Shown here: positions 1-6,801 of the stretch, piece after piece
Layout: the number at the start of each line of letters is the position of its first letter
How positions within the stretch are numbered: position 1 is the stretch's first letter
NCBI GenBank assembly: GCA_002437245.1
Contig: DJOQ01000041.1
Span: 1-42,743, forward strand
Source: Ruminococcaceae bacterium UBA6434
Lineage (GTDB): Bacteria > Bacillota > Clostridia > Oscillospirales > Acutalibacteraceae
Length of the DNA stretch: 42,743 nucleotides
Direction: 5' to 3'
Translations under genes and position numbers: made by a program
The notes under the pieces: generated by a model
What the model was told of the DNA's origin: nothing
The model's input: only the letters and a program-made list of their open reading frames with translations
Database searches by the model: none

Positions 1-42
1 AGAAAACTGGGTACATATCACGTGCGGCTGTTTGTTTTTTGC

Positions 43-429
43 TTACTTATTCTTGGCACCCGTAAACGGGTCGCAGTATTCTTTGATGCTCATTTGGTCT
101 TGTGCAAAATCTTCTTCAAGTTGATTCCTTATATATTCTTCTATTACCCTTTTGTTTCTACCTACCGTATCCACATAGTAAACTCTACACCAAAAATTTC
201 TCGAACCATACTTATATTTTAAGTTTGCGTGTCTGTCAAAAATCATCAAACTGCTTTTGCCCTTGAGATATCCCATAAATAGTGCTACACTTATATACGG
301 TGGGATACTTACGAGCATATGTACGTGGTCTGCACAAGCTTCGGCTTGTATTATTTCCACTCCCTTTTGTTCACACAATTTTCTTATTATCTCTCCGATA
401 TCTTTTTTCAGTCTCCCATGGTCGGTTTT
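43..429 (-). pseudogene. tnpA: IS200/IS605 TnpA transposase, 5'-truncated remnant
   Basis: Remnant of a Y1 HUH single-strand transposase of the IS200/IS605 family. The reading frame holds the HUH pair (ADHVHM), the family stretch FMGYLKGKSSLMIFDRHANL, the FWCR..YYVDTVGRNK segment and the late EYIRNQL helix with the catalytic Tyr, ending at DPFTGAKNK. The first Met in frame is at 378, but recognisable homology (GRLKKDIGEIIRKL) continues upstream to about 417. It is then cut off by an in-frame stop at 430-432. About 35 N-terminal residues (the usual KYHIVFAPKYRR part) are missing, so it is probably inactive. It abuts a truncated integrase in head-to-head orientation. The end of the IS lies beyond or at the window edge. 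Confidence 0.85.
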
Positions 430-822
430 TTACGAGATGTCTTAGCTTGGTATATAACATATCAGTACCCAAAGCTAAAAAAGTCTAAAGAATACCCGAA
501 TTTATTGTTTGTGAACCAAAGTAAAGGTTCAACAGGAGTAATAACTACATGTCAAGTAAACGAAAGATTTAAGAGGATTTGCGATAAGTACGGAATACGG
601 TCAGGAGATAGCGTAAATCAGCACATGCTTAGACATACTTTTGCTACAAGAAGTATGGAAAGCGGAATGGCTTATGATGTACTTCAAAAAATGATAGGAC
701 ACAAGAGTATAAAAACTACAATTGATACCTATTGTGATGTGTTTGAGGCAAACGAACAAAAAAATGTAAATATTATGAATACATATTTACAGGAAAACAA
801 CTTAGTTTATACGCCTGAATAA
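421..822 (+). pseudogene. int: Tyrosine recombinase/integrase, C-terminal fragment
   Basis: C-terminal part of a phage or ICE-type tyrosine integrase. Visible are HMLRHTFATR (the H-x-x-R box), IGHKSIKTTIDTY (the GH box and the nucleophilic Tyr) and the usual C-terminal tail. The box I Arg, the core-binding domain and the arm-binding domain are all absent. The frame runs open upstream, but that part is only the antisense of the adjacent transposase. The integrase-like stretch starts near LRDVLAWY, about 430. It points toward the 3' end of the tRNA-Pro gene 270 bases away, the normal place for an integrase next to its attachment site. This looks like the decayed edge of an integrated element. 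Confidence 0.85.
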
Positions 823-856
823 CTATGTTGACAGAAGAACCGACGAGAAGAAAAAA

Positions 857-883
857 ATAAAGCCGGCATATAGCCGACTTTAT
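857..883 (-). terminator. Intrinsic terminator facing out of the tRNA-Pro gene
   Basis: An 11-bp stem (ATAAAGTCGGC / GCCGGCTTTAT, one G-U pair on this strand) with a 5-base loop is followed on the minus strand by a run of seven T. On the plus strand the same stem has a C-A mismatch and no T run. It therefore works for transcripts coming from the tRNA side. Confidence 0.7.
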
Positions 884-928
884 CATTGCCACTTCCTATT
901 ATAACTGCTGAAAAATCGTGTTTGGTCT

Positions 929-969
929 TTTACTGCAATGTATCTGATTTACTGCAATTTTACTGCAAT
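929..969. repeat. Three direct repeats of TTTACTGCAAT (candidate integrase arm sites)
   Basis: The 11-mer TTTACTGCAAT occurs at 929-939, 948-958 and 959-969, between the integrase fragment and the tRNA gene. A partial copy (TTTTACTGC) lies on the far side of the tRNA near 1181-1189. Short direct repeats beside an attachment site are typical arm-type binding sites for tyrosine integrases; that role is inferred. No other structure or gene is visible between 884 and 1089. Confidence 0.5.
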
Positions 970-1089
970 TATGGAAAAAGCGAGAGTGAACGGAAGTGAA
1001 TGAAAGGGGAAACTTGTACAAAACCCACAAAACATTCAACTTACATTCACGCTCGTTCGTCGTGATTACCAAATGTAACCACAATTCAA

Positions 1090-1165
1090 TGGTCGGAGTG
1101 ACAAGACTTGAACTTGCGGCCCCTAGACCCCCAGTCTAGTGCGCTACCAACTGCGCCACACCCCG
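1090..1165 (-). tRNA. tRNA-Pro (anticodon GGG)
   Basis: A 76-base cloverleaf with the CCA end encoded. The acceptor stem is CGGGGTG/CACTCCG with one G-U pair and discriminator A. The D arm is GCGC..GCGC. The anticodon stem CTAGA/TCTAG encloses loop CTGGGGG, giving anticodon GGG. The T loop is TTCAAGT. A sigma-A-like promoter lies just upstream. The gene is complete although it borders the integrase remnant, as expected when an element restores the 3' end of its target tRNA on insertion. Confidence 0.95.
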
Positions 1166-1195
1166 ATAAATCGTATGCTTTTTTACTGCCTGAAT

Positions 1196-1224
1196 ATATT
1201 AACATAATACGGGGAATTTTGCAA
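1196..1224 (-). promoter_or_regulatory. Promoter of tRNA-Pro
   Basis: The -35 TTGCAA (1219-1224), a 17-base spacer and -10 TAATAT (1196-1201) are well placed to start transcription shortly before the tRNA 5' end at 1165. Confidence 0.7.
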
Positions 1225-1255
1225 GCCCTAAATTACATTTTTATTTTAAATCCGA

Positions 1256-2029
1256 TTACCTTTTTCTTTTCTTCCGCATAATAAAAATTACAACTGCGGC
1301 AATGATAACAAGAGTCAATGAAACTATCAGCGATATGATAAGTGCCTTGCGGCTTTTTGAAGAACGTTTTTCCGAGGAAGCAGAACTCACGTCTACATTA
1401 TCGGCAGAAGTTTCGTCCGGCAACACATTATTTATGTCTTCGGCACTCGCCTCGGATGGAAAATATGTATCATTACCGGAAAAATCGGTGCTTTCTCTAA
1501 CGGAATCTGTATTTTTAACGTTCGCAGCAACAGATGTTTCAACATTGTTTTTATCAGACAAAGCATTAAAAGAAATAGCGGGAGAAGCCGTCTTTTCGTT
1601 GGCTATGAGAGAAGAATTTACATCATACAATCTATACTCAGATACCGAAAAATCCGACGAAGTGACTTTGTTGCCGTTTGAAGAAAACTTTATTGTTGCC
1701 AAATTTTTTCCGTCACTTAAAGCAGTAGCCGATGCAAAAACAAAACGGGCAGTATTGCCGCTGTTTTGATAATCGGGATTGATCAGCATCATACACTTTT
1801 CGGAATCCACCGAATAATCTTCAATCCTCAGTTTGTCGCTGTTATATACTAAATTCATACTGCCGCCGCATACCGATTTTGCGTCATCGGTAAATCCAAG
1901 ATAAGCCGTATATTCGCCGGCAGCGGTTTCTTCGATGATTACTGACACAGTATTATCCACCGCAAGGGCAGAAAAAGAAAATGTACAGAGCATAATTGCA
2001 ACAAGCAAAACAGAAATAATCTTTTTCAT
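1256..2029 (-). CDS. Secreted, membrane-anchored cohesin-like domain protein
   Basis: A 257-residue exported protein. Residues 1-23 form a signal peptide ending in SALA. Residues about 25-165 resemble the cohesin/carbohydrate-binding-like beta-sandwich (a GGSMNLVYNSDKLRIEDYS-like core and a later ATIKFSSNG strand). Residues about 165-225 are a Ser/Asn/Asp-rich linker. Residues about 229-252 are one hydrophobic helix followed by a basic RKKRKR tail, placing the domain outside and the tail inside. There is no LPXTG signal directly before the helix. No dockerin is visible in the window, so a cellulosome-like role is not shown. The cohesin assignment is by fold-like pattern only. Its mRNA would run toward the tRNA-Pro gene. 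Confidence 0.65.
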   Translation of the reverse strand: MKKIISVLLVAIMLCTFSFSALAVDNTVSVIIEETAAGEYTAYLGFTDDAKSVCGGSMNLVYNSDKLRIEDYSVDSEKCMMLINPDYQNSGNTARFVFASATALSDGKNLATIKFSSNGNKVTSSDFSVSEYRLYDVNSSLIANEKTASPAISFNALSDKNNVETSVAANVKNTDSVRESTDFSGNDTYFPSEASAEDINNVLPDETSADNVDVSSASSEKRSSKSRKALIISLIVSLTLVIIAAVVIFIMRKKRKR

Positions 2030-2087
2030 TACATCACCACATTTATAATAGCATAAATTCGCAAAAAAATATACATAAAAAAGAAGA

Positions 2088-2113
2088 AGTCTGCCCGAAT
2101 TAACGAACAGACT
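2088..2113 (-). terminator. Intrinsic terminator after the zinc-ribbon gene
   Basis: A 10-bp stem (AGTCTGTTCG/CGGGCAGACT with two G-U pairs) and a 6-base loop are followed on the minus strand by TCTTCTTTTTTAT. It lies 34 bases after the stop of the zinc-ribbon gene. Confidence 0.7.
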
Positions 2114-2146
2114 CAGCGAAACATATTTATTTAATTTATGTTAAAA

Positions 2147-2428
2147 TTATGCCTGCTCTTCTTTCATCTTTGCAAAGCACTCGCTGCAATAAACAGGACG
2201 ATCGTCTTTGGGCTGGAAAGGAACCTTTGCCTCGCCGCCGCAACGTGCACATGTTGCTGTGTACATCTGTCTTTCGCCTTTAGCAGCGTTCTTTCTTGCA
2301 TCGCGGCAAGCCTTGCATCTCTGGGGCTCGTTTACAAAGCCTTTTTCAGCATAGAACTCCTGCTCACCTGCTGTAAAAACGAACTCTTTACCGCATTCCT
2401 TACAAATAAGGGTTTTGTCTTCGTACAT
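2147..2428 (-). CDS. Zinc-ribbon domain protein (CxxC-CxxC, zf-trcl type)
   Basis: A 93-residue soluble protein with two predicted zinc ribbons. CKEC (near residue 9) pairs with CKAC (near 38), and CARC (near 60) with CSEC (near 81). The start MYEDKTL, the segment FTAGEQEFYAEKGFVNEPQRC and the end DRPVYCSECF match the small zinc-ribbon family (PF13451 type) common in Firmicutes. Its biochemical function is unknown. It follows the sigma-factor gene on the same strand after about 110 bases and has its own terminator. Confidence 0.8.
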   Translation of the reverse strand: MYEDKTLICKECGKEFVFTAGEQEFYAEKGFVNEPQRCKACRDARKNAAKGERQMYTATCARCGGEAKVPFQPKDDRPVYCSECFAKMKEEQA

Positions 2429-2537
2429 TTTGCTACCTCGCTTGAAAAAAATTATTTTTACCCTAAGCGGAATTGCACCGCCGCAAAAATGCTCTCCTAA
2501 TGAGAAAAGGGCTTTTGATGAAGTATGAATTACCGCC

Positions 2538-3107
2538 TTAGTTATACTTCTTCAGCTTTCGCCTAACCCTTTGAAGCGCATTGTCAACGGATTTGGATGA
2601 AGAACCGAGTCTTTGGGCTATTTCGCCGTAGCTTAACCCGCTAAGGAATAATTTTAAAATGCTGCGTTCCCTTTCGGAAAGTTTTGTTTCAATAAAACCG
2701 AAAATCCTGTTGCACTCATCTTTAACAACGAGGTCATCATCATAGGAAAGCTCCGGCACGGATAAAAAATCCGTTTCCAAGGGAACCAAAAGGTCGCGGC
2801 GTATGCTTTTACCGCCGGACGCATTTTTTACAGCCGAAATGATTCTGTTACGTATACAGACCGAGGCATAAGTTCTGAATGACGCGCCGCAATCCGTCTT
2901 AAAGGAACGCGCTGCAGACAAGAGCCCTATCATCCCCTCCTGAAAAAGATCGTCGGAGTCAACTCCGACCGCTCCGGAAAACTTTGATGCCTCACGGCGC
3001 ACATCAGGAATCATTTTCGAAACAAGCAGAGATAAAGCCTCATTATCGCCCGAAGACGCCATTTTGACTAACTTCAGAAACTCATCATTATCAGTCAAAA
3101 CAGGCAC
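2538..3107 (-). CDS. sigH: RNA polymerase sigma-70 family factor, SigH-like
   Basis: A 189-residue alternative sigma factor. Region 2 (about 50-95) has the core-binding DDLFQEGMIGLLSAARSF and the -10-reading/melting segment FRTYASVCIRNRI. Region 4 (about 140-187) has LSERERSILKLFLSGLSYGEIAQRLGSSSKSVDNALQRVRRKL. Region 3 is short, as in the SigH/ECF-like group. Size and region 2/4 sequence fit the Firmicutes SigH branch (stationary phase and sporulation entry), but an unassigned SigH-like factor is possible. The start is uncertain: the GTG at 3107 has AAGGGG only one base upstream, whereas a TTG at 3098 has that site about 10 bases away. A near-consensus promoter lies upstream. Confidence 0.8.
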   Translation of the reverse strand: MPVLTDNDEFLKLVKMASSGDNEALSLLVSKMIPDVRREASKFSGAVGVDSDDLFQEGMIGLLSAARSFKTDCGASFRTYASVCIRNRIISAVKNASGGKSIRRDLLVPLETDFLSVPELSYDDDLVVKDECNRIFGFIETKLSERERSILKLFLSGLSYGEIAQRLGSSSKSVDNALQRVRRKLKKYN

Positions 3108-3149
3108 ACCCCTTGGCTAAACATTGCTAATATAACTGCAAGCTTAATT

Positions 3150-3177
3150 ATTATAGCATATTTTATGTATTTGTCAA
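3150..3177 (-). promoter_or_regulatory. Strong sigma-A promoter of the sigma-factor gene
   Basis: Perfect TTGACA (3172-3177), a 16-base spacer and perfect TATAAT (3150-3155) on the minus strand, about 43 bases before the sigma-factor start. Confidence 0.85.
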
Positions 3178-3236
3178 CTACACTTTTTGTATACATTACA
3201 CAACACAAGCAATAACGACAAATTTTACATATAAAA

Positions 3237-3264
3237 CGACACGCCGCGACAAACGCGACGTGTT
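3237..3264 (-). terminator. Intrinsic terminator after phosphoglucomutase and its downstream peptide
   Basis: The stem ACACGTCGCG/CGCGGCGTGT (one G-U pair) with loop TTTGT is followed by CGTTTTATATG on the minus strand. It lies directly after the small membrane peptide gene. Confidence 0.8.
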
Positions 3265-3271
3265 ATTTCAA

Positions 3272-3376
3272 TTATTTAAAGTAAAAAACATTAAGCAAAA
3301 CCGTAAGTGTTGTTGCCACCATAAGCACAGCTAATACTATGGATATAACACGAACAGCCCATTTCTTTTGCATCAT
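3272..3376 (-). CDS. 34-residue single-span membrane peptide
   Basis: A short frame (MMQKKWAVRVISIVLAVLMV, then 14 more residues ending VFYFK). It has a basic N-terminus and one hydrophobic helix over most of its length. It begins 16 bases after the phosphoglucomutase stop, has a good ribosome site (AAAGGAAGA, about 9 bases before ATG) and is closed by an intrinsic terminator, so it is probably the second gene of that transcript. A second ATG one codon on is an alternative start. No family is recognised. Topology is probably N-in. Confidence 0.6.
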   Translation of the reverse strand: MMQKKWAVRVISIVLAVLMVATTLTVLLNVFYFK

Positions 3377-3391
3377 TTTCGGAATCTTCCT

Positions 3392-5116
3392 TTAATTCTT
3401 AATACCGAGTAATTCTTCCATATCGGTGCTTATCTTATCGGTAACCGTCTTAGCCTCATCGCGCGTATTGCCGACTGCCGTAATATAAATCTTTATCTTA
3501 GGCTCTGTACCCGACGGGCGAACTATTACGCTGTTGCCGCCCTCAAGGGTATACGCAAGCACGTTTGATTTCGGCAGAGTAATTTCGGCCTTTTCGCCTG
3601 TCTTGAGATTTGTTTCGATGCTCGTCTCATAATCAGAAGCTGTTACAACATCCATACCCGCAATATTTTTAAGACCGTCTGCACGGAGCGAATCCATCAT
3701 TTCAGCCATCTTCTTCATTCCAGCGGCGCCTTCAAATCCGAAATTGAGAAGTGTGTTAAGGTAAAGTCCGTACTTTTTATATATGCTCTGCATAAAGTCA
3801 TAAAGGCTCATACCTTTAAGCTTATAGTAAGACGCCATTTCGCAAACAAGCATCGAAGCTACCACGGCATCCTTATCTCTTGCGTGTGTACCGCGGAGAT
3901 AACCGTAAGATTCTTCCATACCGACTACAAAACGGTCAGCCTCATTTTTACTTTCAAGTTTTGTAACGAGTTCGCCTATATATTTAAATCCGGTAAGCAA
4001 GTTTGCCGTAGTTGCGCCATGGGCAGCGGCAATTGCCGAGATAAGCGGAGAAGTTACTATTGTTTTAACAACGATGGGGTCTTTCGGAAGTTTATTTTGC
4101 TCCGTAAGAGTTTCAAGCAAATATTCGGTAAACATTGCTCCCACTTCGTTACCTGTCATAAGCTTATATTCGCCGTCGTCAAGCACAGCTATACCGAGTC
4201 TGTCGCAATCGGGATCGGTTGCTACAAGAAGGTCTGCCTTTTTGGTTTTTGAAAGGTTTATGGCACATTCAAAAGCCTGTTTGATTTCGGGATTCGGATA
4301 CGGACAGGTTGGGAAATTTCCGTCGGGCAATTCCTGCTCCGGAACAACGGTTACATCCTCAACGCCTATCATTTTAAGGATCTTGCGAACAGGCTTGTTT
4401 CCTGTACCGTTAAGCGGAGTATAAATTACCGAGAGTCCCGCTTTTTCACATACACCGGGATTGACTCTTGCTTTCAGCACTTCGGTAAAGAACGACTCAT
4501 AAACCTCATCGCTGATATATTCAATTTTTCCGTTCTTGACACATTCCTCAAAGTCGGCGGTTTTGACGCCCGAGAACATATCAACACGGCTTATAAACTC
4601 ATAGGTTTTGGCGGCGGCCGCATCGGTCATCTGATAGCCGTTGGGGTCATAGCACTTATAGCCGTTATACTTTGAGGGGTTATGACTTGCGGTTATGATA
4701 ATGCCCGAGCTGCAATGAAGCTTGCGAACCGCATATGACAGCATCGGAGTCGGTACAAGTTCACGATAGATATATACCTTAATGCTGTTAGCGGCAAGCA
4801 CCGAAGCCGCAGAACGTGCAAATACGTCCGATTTTATACGTGAATCATAGGCAATGGCAACGCTCGGTTCTTTGAACTCGCTGTTAAGATAATCCGAGAG
4901 ACCCTGTGTCGCCTGATTGACGGTATAAACATTCATTCTGTTTGTACCGGCACCTATAACGCCGCGCAGACCCGCCGTACCGAATTCAAGATTCTTATAA
5001 AATCTGTCGAGAATCTCGTCCTGATTACCCTCAACGGATTTAAGCTCCGGAATGAGGTCTTTATCATTCACGGCTTTTTCGCACCATAATTTATAAAGAG
5101 AGTTAATATCGTTCAT
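3392..5116 (-). CDS. pgcA: Phosphoglucomutase / phosphomannomutase (alpha-D-phosphohexomutase)
   Basis: A 574-residue cytoplasmic enzyme interconverting glucose-1-phosphate and glucose-6-phosphate, linking glycolysis to glycogen and cell-wall sugar nucleotides. All four family signatures are present. The phosphoserine loop is TASHNPSKYNGYKCY (near 142-156). The Mg-binding loop is DPDCDRLGIA (near 301-310). The sugar-binding loop is GMEESYGYLRG (near 398). The phosphate-binding loop is VRPSGTEPKIKIY (near 540). The length fits the PgcA branch of Firmicutes. AAGGAGG lies 7 bases before the ATG, and a promoter is visible upstream. A 34-residue membrane peptide follows in the same transcript. Confidence 0.95.
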   Translation of the reverse strand: MNDINSLYKLWCEKAVNDKDLIPELKSVEGNQDEILDRFYKNLEFGTAGLRGVIGAGTNRMNVYTVNQATQGLSDYLNSEFKEPSVAIAYDSRIKSDVFARSAASVLAANSIKVYIYRELVPTPMLSYAVRKLHCSSGIIITASHNPSKYNGYKCYDPNGYQMTDAAAAKTYEFISRVDMFSGVKTADFEECVKNGKIEYISDEVYESFFTEVLKARVNPGVCEKAGLSVIYTPLNGTGNKPVRKILKMIGVEDVTVVPEQELPDGNFPTCPYPNPEIKQAFECAINLSKTKKADLLVATDPDCDRLGIAVLDDGEYKLMTGNEVGAMFTEYLLETLTEQNKLPKDPIVVKTIVTSPLISAIAAAHGATTANLLTGFKYIGELVTKLESKNEADRFVVGMEESYGYLRGTHARDKDAVVASMLVCEMASYYKLKGMSLYDFMQSIYKKYGLYLNTLLNFGFEGAAGMKKMAEMMDSLRADGLKNIAGMDVVTASDYETSIETNLKTGEKAEITLPKSNVLAYTLEGGNSVIVRPSGTEPKIKIYITAVGNTRDEAKTVTDKISTDMEELLGIKN

Positions 5117-5146
5117 AATAATACCTCCTTAGAATTCATCATTCAT

Positions 5147-5175
5147 ATTATAATATCTTTTTTTATCAAAGTAAA
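5147..5175 (-). promoter_or_regulatory. Promoter of the phosphoglucomutase gene
   Basis: TTTACT (5170-5175), a 17-base spacer and TATAAT (5147-5152). It stands back to back with the plus-strand promoter at 5185-5213. Confidence 0.65.
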
Positions 5176-5184
5176 TAACAACAT

Positions 5185-5213
5185 TTGTGAAAACTCACGT
5201 TATATGTTACAAT
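5185..5213 (+). promoter_or_regulatory. Promoter of the FkbM methyltransferase gene
   Basis: TTGTGA (5185-5190), a 17-base spacer and TACAAT (5208-5213), about 40 bases before the likely ATG. Confidence 0.6.
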
Positions 5214-5253
5214 CAATACCGAACTTTTGCAGAAATAAAAAAGAGTGGTTATA

Positions 5254-6315
5254 ATGTTTGATAAAATGCTGAAATCCCCTTCCGTATGGGAAAAATTAAA
5301 AGACGCCGACCTTCCGATAGTTTGCTACGGAACGGGAAACGGTGCCGATAAGATTTTTGACGAATTTGAAAGACTGGGTATAAAAATATCCGCCGTTATG
5401 GCAAGTGACGGATTTGTCAGGGACAGAAGTTTTCGCGGATTTAAAGTTAAAAGCCTATTCGACTGTGAAAATGAATTCGGCGATTTTTACTGTGTAATAT
5501 GCTTCGGTTCACAGCTTAAATCTGTCATAGACAACATTAAAAGCATTGCGGCAAAGCACAAAACTTTTGTACCGAGCGTATCGGTTTACGGAAACAGCAT
5601 AGCAAACAGAGAATTTTTTGAACGCAACAAAAACCGCATCTGTGATGTTTATTCCCTGCTTGCGGACGAAAAATCCAAAGACGTATTTTTTAAGTTTGTC
5701 AATTTTGAATACAGCGGAAGCTTAGACACACTTCTATCAAGCGAAAGCGATAAAGAAGAAGTGTTTACCGATATATTAAAGCTCGGCAAAAATGAAAATT
5801 ACCTTGATCTCGGCGCATATAACGGCGATACAATAAAGGAATTTTTGCATTTCTGCGGCAATGAATACTGCAGTATAACAGCTGTAGAACCTGCTCCGCG
5901 GAATTTTAAAAAGCTTACGGAATATACAAAGGGAATGAGCAATACAACTCTTGTTAACAAGGGCATTTGGAGCGGTAAAGCAACTATGGGTTTTGCGGGA
6001 AAAGGCGGCAGAAATTCATATCTTTTAAAAGATGCACAAGTAAAGAAAGATACTGTTTCGGTGGATGAAATTTCTCAAAGTAAAAACATTACGTATATAA
6101 AAGCTGATATTGAAGGAGCCGAAAGCGAAATGCTTGAAGGAGCCGAAAACACGCTAAAAAGGAATAAGCCCAAGCTCAACGTTGCGGCGTACCACAGAAT
6201 CGAAGATATATTTATTTTGCCCGAAAAAATACTCGGGATAAATCCCGAATACAAAATATATTTCAGACATCATCCGTACATTCCCGGATGGGACACAAAC
6301 TTCTATTGTGTTTGA
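5254..6315 (+). CDS. FkbM family SAM-dependent methyltransferase
   Basis: A 353-residue protein. The C-terminal half is an FkbM-type Rossmann methyltransferase: SAM motif I YLDLGAYNGDTI (near 186-197), AVEPAPRNFKKL (motif II, near 215-226) and the ADIEGAESEMLEGA motif (near 284-297). The N-terminal 120 residues form another nucleotide-binding-like unit (VCYGTGNGADKIFDEFERLGI), a pairing common in enzymes that modify polysaccharide sugars. Substrate is unknown and no polysaccharide genes are adjacent. I chose the ATG at 5254, three codons inside a GTG, because an AGAGTGG site precedes it by about 5 bases. It is the only plus-strand gene between phosphoglucomutase and the pyrimidine genes, with its own promoter and terminator. 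Confidence 0.85.
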   Translation: MFDKMLKSPSVWEKLKDADLPIVCYGTGNGADKIFDEFERLGIKISAVMASDGFVRDRSFRGFKVKSLFDCENEFGDFYCVICFGSQLKSVIDNIKSIAAKHKTFVPSVSVYGNSIANREFFERNKNRICDVYSLLADEKSKDVFFKFVNFEYSGSLDTLLSSESDKEEVFTDILKLGKNENYLDLGAYNGDTIKEFLHFCGNEYCSITAVEPAPRNFKKLTEYTKGMSNTTLVNKGIWSGKATMGFAGKGGRNSYLLKDAQVKKDTVSVDEISQSKNITYIKADIEGAESEMLEGAENTLKRNKPKLNVAAYHRIEDIFILPEKILGINPEYKIYFRHHPYIPGWDTNFYCV

Positions 6316-6340
6316 GCAAGGAATTTTTGTTTTTTGCCGA

Positions 6341-6376
6341 AGCAGCCCGTATATCATACGATATACGGGCTGCTTT
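6341..6376 (+). terminator. Intrinsic terminator of the FkbM gene
   Basis: The 12-bp perfect stem AGCAGCCCGTAT/ATACGGGCTGCT (6341-6372) is followed by TTTTAATTTTA on the plus strand. On the minus strand, where ruvX ends at 6382, the same stem lacks a T run. It is therefore chiefly a plus-strand terminator. Confidence 0.85.
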
Positions 6377-6381
6377 TAATT

Positions 6382-6801
6382 TTATTTTTGATTTTTCGTT
6401 CTTCTCAAGTAATCCTCAAGAATTATAACCGCAGAAACTGCGTCAACAACCGCCTTACGCTTTTTGCCGCGGGTATTTGTGGCGTTCAGCGCATTATGCG
6501 CCGAAACGGTAGTCAATCTCTCGTCTTCAAAATCTATCGGAAGATTGCTCCTTTCTGAAATAAGCTCTGCCAGTTGCCGACAAGCCTCGGCACGAAAGCC
6601 CTCTGAGCCGTCCATATTTTTCGGAAGCCCCAACACTATTTTTTCAGCCTTTTTTTCTGTGGCTATTTCATTTATCTCATCTGCCAAAACGCCGCTGTCA
6701 CGCTCTACAATAACCTTAACGGGTGATGCCAACATACCGAATTTATCGCAAACGGCAATTCCTGTTCTGACATCGCCGTAATCAACCGAAAGTATTACCA
6801 T
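6382..6801 (-). CDS. ruvX: YqgF/RuvX-type pre-16S rRNA nuclease (putative Holliday junction resolvase)
   Basis: A 139-residue RNase H-fold protein of the YqgF family, implicated in 16S rRNA 5' maturation and annotated as a putative Holliday resolvase. Catalytic acidic motifs are present: LSVDYGDVRTGIAV at the N-terminus, LGLPKNMDGSEG in the middle, DERLTTVSA and the C-terminal VDAVSAVIILEDYL. The length is usual. Its ATG overlaps the last seven bases of pyrD, so it is translationally coupled and is the last gene of the pyrimidine series. Confidence 0.93.
   Translation of the reverse strand: MVILSVDYGDVRTGIAVCDKFGMLASPVKVIVERDSGVLADEINEIATEKKAEKIVLGLPKNMDGSEGFRAEACRQLAELISERSNLPIDFEDERLTTVSAHNALNATNTRGKKRKAVVDAVSAVIILEDYLRRTKNQK

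Noticed and set aside
58..73. Palindrome ACCCGTAAACGGGT as an IS end hairpin or terminator
   Set aside because: It lies inside the transposase frame and encodes the conserved DPFTG end of the family, with no T run. It is probably a coding coincidence.
1470..1769. Long plus-strand frame opposite the cohesin-like gene
   Set aside because: It has no ribosome site or family pattern. The minus-strand product has a signal peptide, domain and membrane anchor.
2491..2510. Possible terminator after the sigma-factor gene
   Set aside because: The stem is only about five pairs with a G-U, followed by CATTTTTG. It is too weak to list as a feature.
6341..6372. Bidirectional terminator for both the FkbM gene and ruvX
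   Set aside because: The stem is perfect, but only the plus strand has a T run. The minus strand continues with CGGCAAAAAAC.
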